The notes under the pieces were generated by a model. The model was not told the origin of the DNA. It was given only the letters and a program-made list of their open reading frames with translations, and ran no database searches. 50,075 nt of DNA. It comes from Vicinamibacteria bacterium. Lineage in GTDB: Bacteria > Acidobacteriota > Vicinamibacteria > Fen-336. The translations under genes were made by a program, and so were the position numbers. This document shows positions 1-9,685 of the stretch, piece after piece. The stretch is taken from contig JAMQGV010000011.1 of NCBI GenBank assembly GCA_025994075.1, forward strand, positions 1-50,075, in the 5' to 3' direction. Position 1 is the stretch's first letter; every line of letters begins with the position of its first letter.

Positions 1-1069
1 CCGTCGTATCCTTCCGGGTGGCGCGGACACGCCTGGGGGGCGTCTCCGCGCTCCGCGGGGGCTACGTCGGACAACGCACCCTCCTCCGCCCCCGCACCCC
101 CAGGGACCGGTTGCGGTTGCAGTTGCAGGGGGCCGGAGGCAGCGGGCTGGACGTGTTCCCAGCCGAAGCGGCCCTTGATGCAGAGGTGGCCGCGGGTGAC
201 GTCGTGGTCGAGCGGGGAGGTGGCCTTGACGATGCGAGCGTCCTGGACGTGCAGCTCGAGGTTGCAGCCGACGCCGCAATACGGGCAGACCGTGCGGGTC
301 ACGGTCTGCCGCTCCGGGGCCCACTCGCCGCGCTGGCGCAACTCGTGCTCGGAGCGGAACATCAGCGCGCCGGTGGGGCACACGCCGATGCAGTTGCCGC
401 AGTAGACGCAGGCCGAGTCGGTCAGCGGCACGTCGCCTTCGGTCGAGATGCGGGCGTCGAAGCCGCGGCCGGCGACCGCGATCGCGAAGGTGTGCTGCGC
501 GTCTTCGCCGCAGGCCTCCACGCACTTGTAGCAGAGGATGCAGCGCGAGTAGTCGCGCACGTAGAGGTCGTTGTCGACCTTCACCGGCTGGGCCACGGTC
601 GCCGCCACGCCGGGCTCCGGGGCGTGGTGGTGGCCGGGCGTCGCGGCGTCGCGCTCGCCGGCCGCCGCGGGCGCCGCGCGCGGGCCGAAACGCTCGCCGT
701 CGACCCCGTAGCGCTCCATGAACCCGCGGGTGCGGGCGTCGACCAGCGAGAGGTCCACCGAGGAGGCGAGCAGCTCGAAGACCAGCTTGCGCGAGTGGCG
801 CACCCGCGGCGAGTCGGTCTTCACCTTCATGCCCGGCTCGACCGGCCGCGAGCACGAGGGCACGAGCGTGCGCGAGCCCTCGACCTCGACGACGCACACG
901 CGGCACACGTTCACGGGCGTCAGGTTCTCGAGGTGGCACAGCGTGGGCTGGTCCTGGCCGCGCGCGCGCAGCGCCTCGAGCAGCGTGGTGCCCTCGCGCA
1001 CCTTGCACTTCTCGCCGTCGACCTCGAACTCGACGAGGCGGCGGGGAGGGGCGACTGGGACGGCGTGGG

Positions 1070-1073
<4 letters not shown>
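1..1073 (-). CDS. Formate dehydrogenase N-terminal iron-sulfur subunit (partial, runs off the window start)
   Basis: Starts at an ATG (1073-1071) overlapping the TGA of the upstream NuoEF gene as ATGA. At least 357 residues lie in the window and the 3' end is missing. Visible in order: a [2Fe-2S] ferredoxin domain with the NuoG/FdhA spacing C-x10-C-x2-C-x13-C; two bacterial ferredoxin [4Fe-4S] motifs (CILCYKCVEAC and CVYCGNCIGVC); then CPYCGVGC with a later GHLCIKGRFGW, the [4Fe-4S] domain that normally opens the molybdopterin catalytic chain. After this the sequence becomes Ala/Pro/Gly-rich. In ordinary FdhA this whole section is fused in front of the Mo domain; here it is separate and lies downstream of it. 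Inferred role: electron wire between the Mo/Sec site and the flavin subunit. Confidence 0.85.
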
Positions 1074-2920
<1,847 letters not shown>

Positions 2921-2921
2921 C

Positions 2922-4868
2922 TCAGGCCCGCGCCTCCGCGGTGCCGACGACGTCCGCGCGAACCAGCTTCTCGACGCGCACGGCCGTCGCCTTGAACTCG
3001 GCCGTGCCGGACTTCGGGTCCCAGGCGTCGATGGTGAGGCGGTTCACGTCGACCTCGTCGGGGAAGTGGAAGGTCATGAAGGCGAGCCCGGGCCGCAGCC
3101 CGGGGTCGATCCGCACCGGCGCTTCGACCGCGCCGCGGCGGCTGCTGACGCGGGCCGGATCGCCCTCGCGCAGGCCGAGCTCGCGCGCGTCTTCGGGCGA
3201 GAGCTCGATGCACTCGCCGACCCGCAGCGGCGAGGAGAAGCCGCCGCTCTGCACGCCGGTGTTGTAGTCGGACAGGCGGCGGCCGGTGGTCAGGCGGATG
3301 GGGAAGTCGGCGTCGAGCGCGTCGACGGGCGGCTCGTGCTGAAGCACGGAGAACGGAGCCGGACGGCCGCGCTTCTCCGGGTCGCGCTCCCAGAGGCGCC
3401 CGTGGAGGAACGTGGCTCCGGGGTCGCTCTCGTCGAGGCAAGGCCAGCGCAGGCCGCCCGCGGCCTCCAGCCGCGCGTACGACATGCCGGCGTGCATCGG
3501 CGACAGCGCGCGCAGCTCGTTCCACGCGTTCTCCGCCAGCTCGCGCGGCGTCTCGCCGAAGCTCCAGGCGTGGCCGAGGCGGCGCGCGAGCTCCTGCACG
3601 ATCCACATGTCGTCGCGGGCGCCGGCCGGCGGCGGCAGCGCCTGCCGCACGCGCTGCACGCGGCGCTCGGAGTTGGTGACGGTGCCCTCGGACTCGCACC
3701 AGGCGGCGGCGGCGGGCAGCACGACGTCGGCGAGCTCCGCGGTCTGCGTGCGGTAGATGTCCTGCACCAGCAGGAAGTCGAGGCCCTCGAGCAGGCGGCG
3801 CGCGCGCAGCGCGTCGGCCTCGGAGGCCGCCGGGTTCTCGCCGATCACGTAGGCGGCGTGGAAGCTGCCGTGCTCCATCGCCTCGAACATCTCGGTCAGG
3901 AAGTAGCCGCGCTCCGGCGCGATCGTGCAGTTCCAGCGCTGCTCGAAGCGGCCGCGCGCCGCCTCGTCGGCCAGGTCCTGGAAGCCGGCCAGCTTGTTCG
4001 GGATCGCGCCCATGTCGCCGCCGCCCTGCACGTTGTTCTGGCCGCGCAGCGGGTTGAGGCCGCAGCCGTAGCGGCCAACGTGGCCGGTCAGCAGCCCGAG
4101 GTTGATCAGCGCCAGCACGTTGTCGACCGCGTTGTGGTGCTCGGTGATGCCCAGCGTCCAGCAGATCTGCACGCGGTCGGTGGTGCCCAGCGCGCGGGCG
4201 AACTCGCGGATCGCCTCCCGCGGCACCCCGGTCACCAGCTCGCCGCGCTCGAGCGTCCACGGCTCGACGCTGCGGGCGTACTCCTCGAAGCCGCTGGTGC
4301 CGCGGCGCACGAACTCGCGGTCGACCAGGCCGGCGTGGAGGATCTCCCGGGCCAGCGTGTTGGAGAGCGCGATGTCGGTGCCGACGTCGAGGCCCAGCCA
4401 CACGTCCGCCCACGCCGCGGAGGAGGTGCGCCGCGGGTCGACGGCGTACAGGCGCGCGCCGTTGCGGATGCCCTGCAGGACGTGGTGGAAGAAGATGGGG
4501 TGCGTCTCGCGGGCATTGCTTCCCCACAGCACGATCAGGTCGGCCTGCTCGACCTCCTCGTACGTGCTCGTCCCGCCACCCGCCCCGAATACCGTCGCCA
4601 GACCGACGACGCTAGGGGCGTGTCAAGTCCGGTTGCAGGAGTCGATGTTGTTGGTGCCCATCACCTCCCGCGCGAAGCGCGACGCCAGGAAGTTGACCTC
4701 GTTGGTCGCCTTCGAGCACGAGAACACGCCGAAGGCCTGCGGCCCCTTCTCCCGCGCCGCGCGCAGGCCCGCCGCCGCCCGTTCGAGGGCTTCGTCCCAG
4801 GTCGCCTCCCGCAGCGCCGCGCCGTCGCGGACGAGGGGAGTGGTCAGGCGTTCGTAGCGCTGTCGCAA
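2922..4868 (-). CDS. fdhA: Formate dehydrogenase catalytic (molybdopterin) subunit, selenocysteine-containing
   Basis: Read through an in-frame TGA at 4625-4623, this is one 648-residue gene. The TGA falls in SCNRT-U-HAPSVVGL, exactly where FdhF/FdhA carry selenocysteine or cysteine before the catalytic His (Sec82-His83). The flanks are in the same frame with no other stop. Downstream are family motifs such as NPLRGQNNVQGGGDMG and a C-terminal molydopterin-binding domain with LTTGRRLSDYNTG. The start is TTG at 4868, preceded by GGAGGT with a 6-nt spacer; no ATG fits. The chain begins at RLTTPLVRDG, so it lacks the N-terminal [4Fe-4S] domain, which lies in the gene at 1-1073. It would form a cytoplasmic NAD-dependent formate dehydrogenase / CO2 reductase with the two downstream genes. 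A plain annotation would break it into two pieces. Confidence 0.9.
4581..4625 (-). promoter_or_regulatory. Bacterial SECIS element following the selenocysteine TGA
   Basis: Immediately after the TGA (4625-4623), minus strand, the mRNA can fold with a lower stem GCCCC (4619-4615) with GGGGC (4586-4582) and an upper stem CGUCG (4611-4607) with CGACG (4597-4593). The apical loop contains GGUCU (4604-4600). From memory of E. coli fdhF, its SECIS carries the same GGUCU loop, also 18 nt after the UGA. SelB binding is inferred from this match. The SelA/B/C/D genes are not in the window. Confidence 0.82.
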
Positions 4869-4898
4869 GGCTGCACCTCCGAATCCGGTGGATGCAGT

Positions 4899-5831
4899 CT
4901 AGCGCGAGCCACCGCGGGCCGGGCGCCGCGCGGGCGAGGCCAGCAGCCGGGTCGCCGCCCGCGACAGCGCGAGCACCGCGGGGTTCTCCAGCCGCCGCTC
5001 GGCCGAGATCGCGAAGAACTGGCTGCGCACGCCGGTCGCGATGCCGACCCGCCGCAGCCCGTGGCGGGCGCGCAGCTCGCCCTCCAGCACCGCCGGCGCC
5101 GGGAACAGCCCGAGGCCGCGCTCGCCGAACGTGATCATCAGCGCGAAGTCCTCGAACTCCGCGTGGACCCGGGCCCGCACGTCGCGGGCCAGCAGCCACA
5201 GGTCGAGACCGCGGCGCAACGCGGTGTCGCGGGTGGGCAGCAGCACGGGCGCCGACTCCAGGCTGCGGGGGAAGCTGCGCCGGTGGCGCGCCGCCAGCTC
5301 GGGCACCGCCATCCACACGACGCCGCACTCCCCGAGCGGGTGGTTGAAGAGGCGCCCCTCCGGCGTGGGCGTGACCGGGGCGTCCGAGAGCACGACGTCC
5401 AGCTCGAGCAGCTCGAGCTCGGCCAGCAGCCGCTGCAGAGGCGCCTCGCGGAACAGCAGCCGCACCGGCTGCTCGAGCGCCAGCACCGGCTGCACCAGGG
5501 CGTGGACGATCTCCTTCGGCAGCACGTCGTCGACGCCGATCGCCACCCGCAGCGGGCGGTCGCCCGGGCGCTGGCGCACCGCGTCGAGCAGCTCGCGGCC
5601 GGTGCTGAAGATGTCCTCCGCGTAGCGGAAGACCAGGCGTCCCACCTCGGTGGGCACGACGCCGCGCCCGCTCTTCGCGAGCAGCTCCTCGCCGAGCGAC
5701 TCCTCCAGGCGCTTGATCTGGGCGCTCACCGTCGGCGGCGCCAGCCGCAGCTCCGCGCAGGCGGCCGCGATCGAGCCCGTGCGCACGACGGTCCAGAAGT
5801 ACAGCAGGTGGTGGTAGTTCAGCCACTCCAT
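4899..5831 (-). CDS. LysR-family transcriptional regulator (NhaR-like), probable formate dehydrogenase regulator
   Basis: 310 residues. The N-terminus MEWLNYHHLLYFWTV and the following winged helix-turn-helix (about residues 18-60, with TVSAQIKRLEESLGEELL) are typical of LysR proteins, and the opening resembles NhaR. Residues about 90-300 form the periplasmic-binding-like effector domain. The ATG at 5831 is preceded by GGAGG with a 4-nt spacer. It lies 30 nt upstream of the TTG of fdhA on the same strand, so it probably heads the FDH operon or regulates it. NhaR controls Na+/H+ antiport in enterobacteria, but no antiporter is nearby, so a sodium role should not be assumed. The effector is unknown. 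Confidence 0.85.
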   Translation of the reverse strand: MEWLNYHHLLYFWTVVRTGSIAAACAELRLAPPTVSAQIKRLEESLGEELLAKSGRGVVPTEVGRLVFRYAEDIFSTGRELLDAVRQRPGDRPLRVAIGVDDVLPKEIVHALVQPVLALEQPVRLLFREAPLQRLLAELELLELDVVLSDAPVTPTPEGRLFNHPLGECGVVWMAVPELAARHRRSFPRSLESAPVLLPTRDTALRRGLDLWLLARDVRARVHAEFEDFALMITFGERGLGLFPAPAVLEGELRARHGLRRVGIATGVRSQFFAISAERRLENPAVLALSRAATRLLASPARRPARGGSR

Positions 5832-6008
5832 GGCGCCTCCGGAAAGTGAGGTCGAAACGAAGAATTGCCCTCCTATTTTCTACTGGATCGAATGGTTGTC
5901 GAACCCTAGATTGGACTCGTCATTCGAGGCGAGGCCACCCCCGGGCGGCCCGTCGGCGCGGGCAGCGCGTCCGTGTCGGCGGGCCGCCCTCCCCTTTCGG
6001 AGGAGACC
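5832..6008. promoter_or_regulatory. Divergent intergenic region between the LysR gene and rnk
   Basis: 177 nt, AT-richer than its surroundings at 5855-5915. It should hold the promoters of the divergent LysR and rnk genes. On the plus strand a TAGATT hexamer (5907-5912) with a weak TGGATC (5884-5889) 17 nt before it is the best rnk promoter candidate. LysR proteins often bind such divergent regions, but no clear T-N11-A dyad stands out. Confidence 0.35.
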
Positions 6009-6434
6009 ATGGAGCGAGCACCGATCACCGTGACCGACCGCGACCTGAAGGCGCTCGACCGCCTGCTCGCGGGCGTGGCGGGCGCGGGCCGCGAGTCGGA
6101 GGCGCTGGCCCGCCTCGAGGAGGAGCTCGAGCGGGCCCGGGTGGTGCCCGTCGACGAGGTCCCGCCCGACGTGGTGACCATGGGTTCGCGGGTCCGGGTC
6201 CGCGACCTCGACAGCGGCGCGCAGTCGGAGTTCACGCTGGCGTGGTCGGCGCTCAACACGCCGCCCGGCGAGACGCGGGTCTCGATCCAGGCCCCGATGG
6301 GGGCGGCGGTGCTCGGCTACCGCGAGGGCGACCGCATCGAGTGGCCGGTGCCGGCCGGCGTGCGTCGCCTCGAGGTCGTCGAGGTGGTGGCCCAGCCCGA
6401 GGCGCTCAGGCGCCGGCTGCGCCGGCCCGCCTAG
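6009..6434 (+). CDS. rnk: Rnk-type regulator with GreA/GreB C-terminal fold
   Basis: 141 residues from the ATG at 6009, which has GGAGGAGA just upstream; an upstream in-frame extension lacks such a site. A short N-terminal helical segment (about residues 8-45) precedes a GreA/GreB C-terminal, FKBP-like domain (about 55-130) with TMGSRVRVRDLDSG, SIQAPMGAAVLGYREGD and IEWPVPAG. It lacks the long coiled coil of GreA/GreB, as in Rnk. Family members bind RNA polymerase near the secondary channel; in E. coli Rnk was named for effects on nucleoside diphosphate kinase. It stands alone, divergent from the LysR gene and convergent with the MFS gene (stops 4 nt apart). Confidence 0.8.
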   Translation: MERAPITVTDRDLKALDRLLAGVAGAGRESEALARLEEELERARVVPVDEVPPDVVTMGSRVRVRDLDSGAQSEFTLAWSALNTPPGETRVSIQAPMGAAVLGYREGDRIEWPVPAGVRRLEVVEVVAQPEALRRRLRRPA

Positions 6435-6438
6435 GGAG

Positions 6439-7638
6439 TCATCCGCGCGCGTCGAGGTGCGACTCCTCGACGCGCGACAGCGCCGCGCTCGCCCACAAGA
6501 GCAGGCCGATCAGCGCCATCACGCCGCCCAGCGACCACTGCGCGACCAGCCCCAGCAGCGGGTTGACGACCGCGATCGCGAGCGTGCGCAGCATCGAGGT
6601 GAAGGACAGCACCGTGGCCCGCTTGTCGGAGGGCAGGTGGGCGTTGATGTGGGCGGCGAAGAGGGCGACCCGCGGCAGGCTGAAGGCGAACGCGAGCACG
6701 ACCAGCGGCGCGACGAGGCGCCAGTCGGCCGCCAGCGACAGCGCGACGAACGCCGCGCCGGAGAGGACCGTGGCCCCGGACAGCAGCCGCCGCTTGGAGC
6801 CGAGGAACCCCTCGAGGCGCGGCGCCGCGGTGAGGAACGCGATCTGGCCGAGGCAGGCCGCCGCGTGCACGTAGCCGAGGTGGCGCAGCTCGACGCCGGA
6901 GCGCAGCAGCAGCGGCTGGAAGGTCCAGATCAGCCCCCAGGCGAAGGCGTTCGTGAGCGCGGCTTCGACGGCCAGCAGCCGCACCACGGCGTGGTCGCGC
7001 AGGTAGCGGCCGCCCTCGCGCAGCAGCGCCCGGTAGGCTCGCCAGTCGGGGTGAGGCCGGTCCGCCCCGGTCGGCGCCTCGACGAGGGTGAGCGAGACGC
7101 AGAACGCCAGCGCGGCCGGGATCGCGTAGGCGTACATCACGGCGGGCAACCCGAAGCGGTCGGCGATGTACGCCCCGGACAGCGTCGCGACCACGATCCC
7201 GAGCAGCTTGAAGGCCTCCATCCGCGCGATCACGGCCTTCGCGCCGTCGAGCCTGCCGGCGGCCTTCAGGCTGTCCCAGGCCAGCGCCTCGTCGGCGCCG
7301 GAGTGCAGGGTGTAGGCCACAGCGAACAGCGCCTCGGCGAGCATGAAGACGGGGAAGGAGCGGGTGCTGACGTAGAGCAGCGCTGCGCCGACGCCGACGG
7401 CGCTGCCGAGCGCCAGCGACCGCCGGCGCCCGAGGAAGTCGGCCACGGTCCCGGTCGGCACCTCGAACAGGAAGTTGCAGAGGAAGAACCAGCCGTTGAG
7501 TGCGAACACCGCGGCCAGCGAGAGCCCGCCCCACTCCTGGTAGAAGGGCACGAGCACCGCGCCGAAGAAGTGCATCCAGAACAGCAGGCGCACGGCGTAC
7601 AGGCGCGGGACGTTGGCCGCGAAGCGCTCGGGGGTCAT
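6439..7638 (-). CDS. Major facilitator superfamily transporter
   Basis: 399 residues from ATG at 7638; an upstream in-frame start would add 27 hydrophilic residues without MFS character. The protein is almost entirely hydrophobic with about 12 predicted membrane segments and carries MFS motif A in loop 2-3 (GTVADFLGRRRSL, about residues 55-67). A shorter hydrophilic loop near the middle (about 190-205) separates the two six-helix halves. It is an inner-membrane secondary transporter; the substrate cannot be read from sequence, and drug or metabolite efflux is only a guess. It is convergent with rnk and divergent from aceB. Confidence 0.8.
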   Translation of the reverse strand: MTPERFAANVPRLYAVRLLFWMHFFGAVLVPFYQEWGGLSLAAVFALNGWFFLCNFLFEVPTGTVADFLGRRRSLALGSAVGVGAALLYVSTRSFPVFMLAEALFAVAYTLHSGADEALAWDSLKAAGRLDGAKAVIARMEAFKLLGIVVATLSGAYIADRFGLPAVMYAYAIPAALAFCVSLTLVEAPTGADRPHPDWRAYRALLREGGRYLRDHAVVRLLAVEAALTNAFAWGLIWTFQPLLLRSGVELRHLGYVHAAACLGQIAFLTAAPRLEGFLGSKRRLLSGATVLSGAAFVALSLAADWRLVAPLVVLAFAFSLPRVALFAAHINAHLPSDKRATVLSFTSMLRTLAIAVVNPLLGLVAQWSLGGVMALIGLLLWASAALSRVEESHLDARG

Positions 7639-7712
7639 GGAGCGGCTCTTGTAGCATCCGGCCGCGACCGGGGAAAGGTGTTCCCGAGCGCGGAGGGCGC
7701 CTGACCGGGGTC

Positions 7713-7744
7713 TTGACACGCGGCCACCGTTCCGGGTCTAAAAT
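7713..7744 (+). promoter_or_regulatory. Sigma-70-type promoter of aceB-aceA
   Basis: A perfect -35 TTGACA (7713-7718) is followed by an AT-rich -10 region TCTAAAAT (7737-7744). This can be read as TCTAAA at an 18-nt spacing or TAAAAT at 20 nt. It lies about 34 nt before the GTG of aceB and its downstream edge overlaps an operator-like dyad. Confidence 0.6.
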
Positions 7745-7761
7745 GAATGGTCGTTCATTCA
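7744..7761. promoter_or_regulatory. FadR/TetR-type operator, TGAATG-N6-CATTCA
   Basis: An inverted repeat with arms TGAATG (7744-7749) and CATTCA (7756-7761). An offset dyad AATGAA/TTCATT (7742-7747, 7754-7759) is nested in it. The arms and spacing match the operator of Bacillus-type TetR-family FadR (recalled consensus TGAATG-N6-CATTCA), which is released by long-chain acyl-CoA. Its position at and just after the -10 fits repression of the glyoxylate shunt until fatty acids are available. The cognate regulator is not in the window. Confidence 0.55.
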
Positions 7762-7777
7762 GATAACGGAGGGGCCC

Positions 7778-9676
7778 GTGGAGACAGGCCACACCGCGCG
7801 ACTCCAGGTGCGTCGTGGGCTCGAGCAGTCGCACGCGGACGTGCTCACGGCCGCGGCGTTCGACGCGCTGCGGGCCCTGGCGCCGCTCGACGCCCAGCGC
7901 CGCGACCTGATGCAGCGCCGGATGGAGCGCCGCGCGCTGCGCTGGCGCGAACGGCGGCCGATCGAGTTCCTCGACCCGGGGGCCCGGATCGCCGGCACCG
8001 CGCTGTCGGTCGAGGACGCGCGGGCGGGCCGCTTCGACGGGGCCGAGATCCCGCCGGACCTGCAGCGGCAGTGGATCCAGGGCACCGGCCCGGCCGCGCG
8101 CCCGGGCGCCACCACCGAGCAGGGCCTGCGCAGCGTCGCGTACGCGCTGCTCTCCGGCGCCGACGGCTGGATGTTCGACGGCGAAGACGCGCTCGGGCAG
8201 ACGGGCGCGATGTCGCTCGACAACCAGCGCAACCTGACGCTCGCGATCGCGCGCGACCCGCTGTTCCTGAATGTCGCCGAGCGGGTGGCGGGGGAGATGA
8301 ACGCCTGGGCCCGCGGCTTCTTCCGCCGCGAGATCGTCGCCGACTGGCGCGCCCAGCTCGACTTCACGACGCTGATCTACCGGGTCCGCGGCCTGCACCT
8401 CGCCGACCGCCACCTGCGCCACGCCGACGGCACCCCGTTCTCGGCCTCGATCGCCGACCTCGCGCTGTTCGTGTCGCGCAACCACGCGGCGCTGCGCGCG
8501 CGCGGGCGCTCGGTGGTGCTGTACCTGCCCAAGATCCAGACTGCCGAGGAGGCCGCGTTCTGGAACCGGCTGCTGCTGGCGATCGAGGACCACCTGGGGC
8601 TAGCCGCCGGCACGGTCAAGGTCTACGTGCTGGTCGAGCAGCTCGAGGCCTGCTTCCAGTTGATGGAGATCCGGGCCGCGCTCTCGCCCCACTTCGTCGG
8701 CTTCAACACCGGGCGCTGGGACTACATCAACAGCGTCGCCGACGCGCTCGGCTGGGACCCGGAGTTCGTCAACCCCAACATCGACGCGATCGGCATGACC
8801 TACGGCTACATGCGCAACTACGAGGACCGCGTGCGCCGGGCCGTCAACACGCCCGATCGCAACGGCCGCTTCGCGCTGTGGCAGGGCGGGATGGAGACCA
8901 ACATCCCGGTCGGCTCGGAGCGCGGCGTCGAGACCGGCATGGCGCGGGCGCGGGCCGGCGCCGAGCGCGAGCAGCGCGAAGGCGCCAGCGGCAAGTGGGT
9001 CGCGCACTGGAAGATGGTCCACATCGTGCGGCCCGTGTGGGAGGTGGTCGGGCAGGCGAACCAGATGGGCCGCGCGTTCCCGGCGCTGACCTACACCGGC
9101 GACGACGCCCGCGGCCTGCGGCTGCTGGAGCCCGCCCCGCGCACGGTCCGCGGCGCGCGCGACCTGATCAGCGTCGCGCTGCAGTACGGCAACGCCTTCG
9201 GCCAGGGCCTGCAGGCCGCCGCGCTGAAGCCCGCCGACTTCTTCGGCGACGACGACGTGCTCTACCTGATGGAGGACATGGCGACCGGCGAGATCCGGGT
9301 CAGCATCCTCTGGGAGTGGCTGCACAAGTCCGCGGCGCTGAACGCGGACGACGAGGCGACCGGCGTGCGCGCCGGCGATCGCTTCTCCGCCGAACTGTTC
9401 GAGCGCCTGCTCGACGAGGAGTACCGGAAGCTGCTGGCGGCCTCCGACCGCGACGTGTTCGACGACTCGAAGACCACGACGCTGCCGGTCGCCCGCGAGA
9501 TCGTCGACGCGCTCGTGCGCTCGCCGCTGAAGGCGCCGTGGTTCGTCGACCTGCTGAACCTGAACCTCGAGAACCACGACCTCGCCGTGGCCCGCCGCCG
9601 GATCCACCTTTACCTCGAAACGCTCGCGCACGACGGCCGCCGCGTCGACGCCAACCTCGACTTCGTCGCCCCGTAG
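7778..9676 (+). CDS. aceB: Malate synthase
   Basis: 632 residues from GTG at 7778, with GGAGGGG 3-6 nt upstream. It condenses glyoxylate with acetyl-CoA to malate, the second step of the glyoxylate shunt. Family motifs include GWMFDGEDALGQ (about residues 130-141, metal/substrate loop) and GFNTGRWDYI (about 307-316), the counterpart of the malate synthase A signature. It is longer than the usual roughly 530 residues of form A, the extra length lying mainly in the N-terminal and C-terminal helical parts. Isocitrate lyase follows 9 nt downstream, and an acyl-CoA-type operator precedes it, so the pair should serve growth on acetate or fatty acids. Confidence 0.88.
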   Translation: METGHTARLQVRRGLEQSHADVLTAAAFDALRALAPLDAQRRDLMQRRMERRALRWRERRPIEFLDPGARIAGTALSVEDARAGRFDGAEIPPDLQRQWIQGTGPAARPGATTEQGLRSVAYALLSGADGWMFDGEDALGQTGAMSLDNQRNLTLAIARDPLFLNVAERVAGEMNAWARGFFRREIVADWRAQLDFTTLIYRVRGLHLADRHLRHADGTPFSASIADLALFVSRNHAALRARGRSVVLYLPKIQTAEEAAFWNRLLLAIEDHLGLAAGTVKVYVLVEQLEACFQLMEIRAALSPHFVGFNTGRWDYINSVADALGWDPEFVNPNIDAIGMTYGYMRNYEDRVRRAVNTPDRNGRFALWQGGMETNIPVGSERGVETGMARARAGAEREQREGASGKWVAHWKMVHIVRPVWEVVGQANQMGRAFPALTYTGDDARGLRLLEPAPRTVRGARDLISVALQYGNAFGQGLQAAALKPADFFGDDDVLYLMEDMATGEIRVSILWEWLHKSAALNADDEATGVRAGDRFSAELFERLLDEEYRKLLAASDRDVFDDSKTTTLPVAREIVDALVRSPLKAPWFVDLLNLNLENHDLAVARRRIHLYLETLAHDGRRVDANLDFVAP

Positions 9677-9685
9677 GGAGGCCCC

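Noticed and set aside
4533..4625. Frameshift or nonsense mutation making fdhA a pseudogene
   Set aside because: The frame is the same on both sides, the stop is TGA exactly at the Sec position, and a SECIS-like hairpin with GGUCU loop follows. No other damage is seen.
5832..6008. Riboswitch or small RNA in the LysR-rnk gap
   Set aside because: No conserved riboswitch core or strong extended hairpin could be recognised by eye; AT-rich sequence is explained by promoters.
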